A stretch of 64,000 nt of DNA from positions 620,001 to 684,000 of the forward strand of contig NZ_MDJR01000001.1 of NCBI RefSeq assembly GCF_001730685.1, written 5' to 3'. Shown here piece by piece: positions 63,041 to 64,000 of the stretch. Within the stretch, counting starts at the first letter, position 1. Each line of letters opens with the position of its first letter. Both the position numbers and the translations under genes were made by a program. Source of the DNA: Caloranaerobacter ferrireducens (lineage in GTDB: Bacteria > Bacillota > Clostridia > Tissierellales > Thermohalobacteraceae). The notes below the pieces were generated by a model. It did not search any database. It was given only the letters and a program-made list of their open reading frames with translations, and was not told the origin of the DNA.

Positions 63041-63465
63041 TGTATTCAGAAAAGGTAATGGATCATTTTATGAATCCTAGAAATGTAGGTGAAATTGAAG
63101 ATGCAGACGGAGTTGGCCAAGTAGGGAATCCTAAATGTGGAGATATAATGAAAATATATTTAAAAATAGAAGATGGTATTATAGTAGATGTTAAATTCAA
63201 AACATTTGGATGTGGTTCTGCAATTGCCTCTTCAAGTATGGCTACTGAATTAATCAAAGGAAAGAGTATTGAGGAAGCAGTTAAATTGACTAATAAAGCT
63301 GTAGCTGAGGCTTTAGATGGACTTCCTCCTGTTAAAATGCATTGTTCAGTTTTAGCTGAACAAGCAATTAAAGCAGCTCTTTTAGATTATGCTAAGAAAA
63401 ATAATATTGTAATAGAGGGTTTAGAGGATTTTAATCCTGATGAAGACCCACATGGACATGAATAA
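63040..63465 (+). CDS. iscU: Fe-S cluster scaffold protein
   Basis: NifU/IscU N-terminal-type scaffold of 141 residues with three conserved Cys: NPKCGD near residue 35, GCGSAIA near residue 61 and HCSVLAEQ near residue 105. It is coupled to iscS. The repeat copy H begins at its stop codon. Confidence 0.95.
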   Translation: MYSEKVMDHFMNPRNVGEIEDADGVGQVGNPKCGDIMKIYLKIEDGIIVDVKFKTFGCGSAIASSSMATELIKGKSIEEAVKLTNKAVAEALDGLPPVKMHCSVLAEQAIKAALLDYAKKNNIVIEGLEDFNPDEDPHGHE

Positions 63466-63580
63466 AATCTTCATTTTTAACAATTTATAAGGAAGACTTT
63501 ATTGAAATCCATTACGGAAATTATATTTAAAATTATCTATTATATTAATAATGTATATAATTTCCTATGGATTATAAAAA
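63461..63580 (+). repeat. Interspersed two-stem repeat, copy H (+)
   Basis: About 120 bp from the iscU stop to the terminator. Stem 1 is AATAAAATCTTC with GAAGACTTTATT, keeping pairing with a G-U or matching change; stem 2 is consensus (AATCCATTACGGAAATTAT with ATAATTTCCTATGGATT). Confidence 0.87.
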
Positions 63581-63609
63581 AAAAGCTACTGACAAACAGT
63601 AGCTTTTTT
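63579..63609 (+). terminator. Rho-independent terminator after iscU
   Basis: Stem AAAAAAGCTACTG/CAGTAGCTTTTTT with a five-base loop. Confidence 0.9.
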
Positions 63610-63691
63610 CAAAGTCAAGTAATTAGTATACTTTAAAAAATTGAGGCAAAACATATTATTAAACAAAATAGAAGATAGATAGAGGTGGATT

Positions 63692-64000
63692 ATGGAAAAA
63701 AAGAAAGTTGTAATAGGAATGAGTGGTGGTGTTGATAGTTCTGTTGCAGCATATTTACTTAAAGAAATGGGCTATGAAGTAATAGGAGTTACAATGCAGA
63801 TTTGGCAAGAAAAAGACTCATATGTTACAGAAAAAGAAGGAGGATGTTGTTCACTTTCAGCAGTTGAAGATGCAAGAAGAGTTGCTAATTATTTAGGCAT
63901 ACCTTACTATGTTATGAACTTTAAAGACGTTTTTAAAGAAAAAGTTATAAATTATTTTATAGATGAATATGGCAAAGGGAGAACTCCAAATCCTTGTATA
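63692..64000 (+). CDS. mnmA: tRNA-specific 2-thiouridylase MnmA (partial)
   Basis: First 103 codons of the enzyme that thiolates U34 of Lys, Glu and Gln tRNAs; the rest is beyond the window. PP-loop [15 protein letters not shown] near residue 9, the [14 protein letters not shown] segment and GRTPNPCI are diagnostic. AGAGGTGG precedes the ATG. The position after iscS-iscU is usual in Firmicutes, as IscS supplies the sulfur. Confidence 0.95.
   Translation, partial: MEKKKVVIGMSGGVDSSVAAYLLKEMGYEVIGVTMQIWQEKDSYVTEKEGGCCSLSAVEDARRVANYLGIPYYVMNFKDVFKEKVINYFIDEYGKGRTPNPCI

Overview
The window is a 64-kb, very AT-rich stretch of a spore-forming, anaerobic Firmicute of the class Clostridia. The evidence is gene content and order: a BofC-like sporulation gene, ruvCAB, a SpoIID-like gene, queA-tgt-yajC, the SCIFF peptide with its radical-SAM maturase, and secDF lie in the order seen in clostridia, and a complete D-ornithine aminomutase pathway points to a Stickland-type amino-acid fermenter (Clostridium sticklandii / Tissierellales-like). 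This placement is an inference; there is no rRNA in the window. I saw no tRNA, rRNA, CRISPR array, transposase, integrase or phage gene.

Layout. 0.1-5.1 kb: cysK, a zinc-ribbon membrane protein, nadE, yebC, one unrecognised gene and a BofC-like gene. 5.2-12.2 kb: ruvC-ruvA-ruvB, a DUF2905 gene, a SpoIID/SPOR protein, queA, tgt, yajC and a small TIGR04086-type membrane protein. 12.4-14.6 kb: scfA (45-residue SCIFF peptide), scfB and a gamma-carbonic anhydrase-like gene. 14.6-27.3 kb: secD-secF, a UbiB/AarF kinase, lapA, recJ, apt, rel, dtd, an MBL hydrolase and hemZ. 27.3-30.7 kb: a strong promoter, a T-box leader and hisS-aspS. 30.7-36 kb: a reverse-strand cupin/two-part permease operon facing a Crp/Fnr regulator, then tcdA, an RseC-like gene, a CsoR/CstR-like repressor and a reverse-strand split ThrE exporter.

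36-49 kb is the metabolic centre: glyA, a sigma-54 activator, a textbook -24/-12 promoter and ord-ortA-ortB-oraS-oraE-(MutL-like), then a terminator, an interspersed repeat and the ornithine racemase gene. Together these convert L-ornithine to D-ornithine, 2,4-diaminopentanoate, 2-amino-4-oxopentanoate and finally acetyl-CoA plus alanine. queD-queE-queC follow and, with queA/tgt at 9-11 kb, supply most of queuosine synthesis. 49-56 kb: a sugar epimerase, threonine aldolase, rarA, an orphan DcuS/CitA-type sensor kinase and a lone molybdopterin oxidoreductase. 56.3-61 kb looks accessory and possibly spore-surface related: a GT2 glycosyltransferase, a DUF3343 protein whose start codon reads ACG, an Asp-box/coiled-coil protein, a probable spore protein and a sugar nucleotidyltransferase. 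61-64 kb: iscR, iscS, iscU and the first 103 codons of mnmA.

The most unusual signal is an interspersed, non-coding repeat of about 115-120 bp present eight times (five on +, three on -). Each copy has two conserved inverted-repeat stems and a variable loop, and each sits between genes, often touching a terminator. Three copies bracket iscR and iscS-iscU, and another separates the ornithine operon from its racemase. I do not recognise it as a named family. Other points worth checking are a T-box whose specifier region reads GACAC (Asp and His codons overlapping) ahead of hisS-aspS, a perfect 44-bp palindrome between the sigma-54 activator and its likely target promoter, and a terminator-like hairpin inside hemZ.
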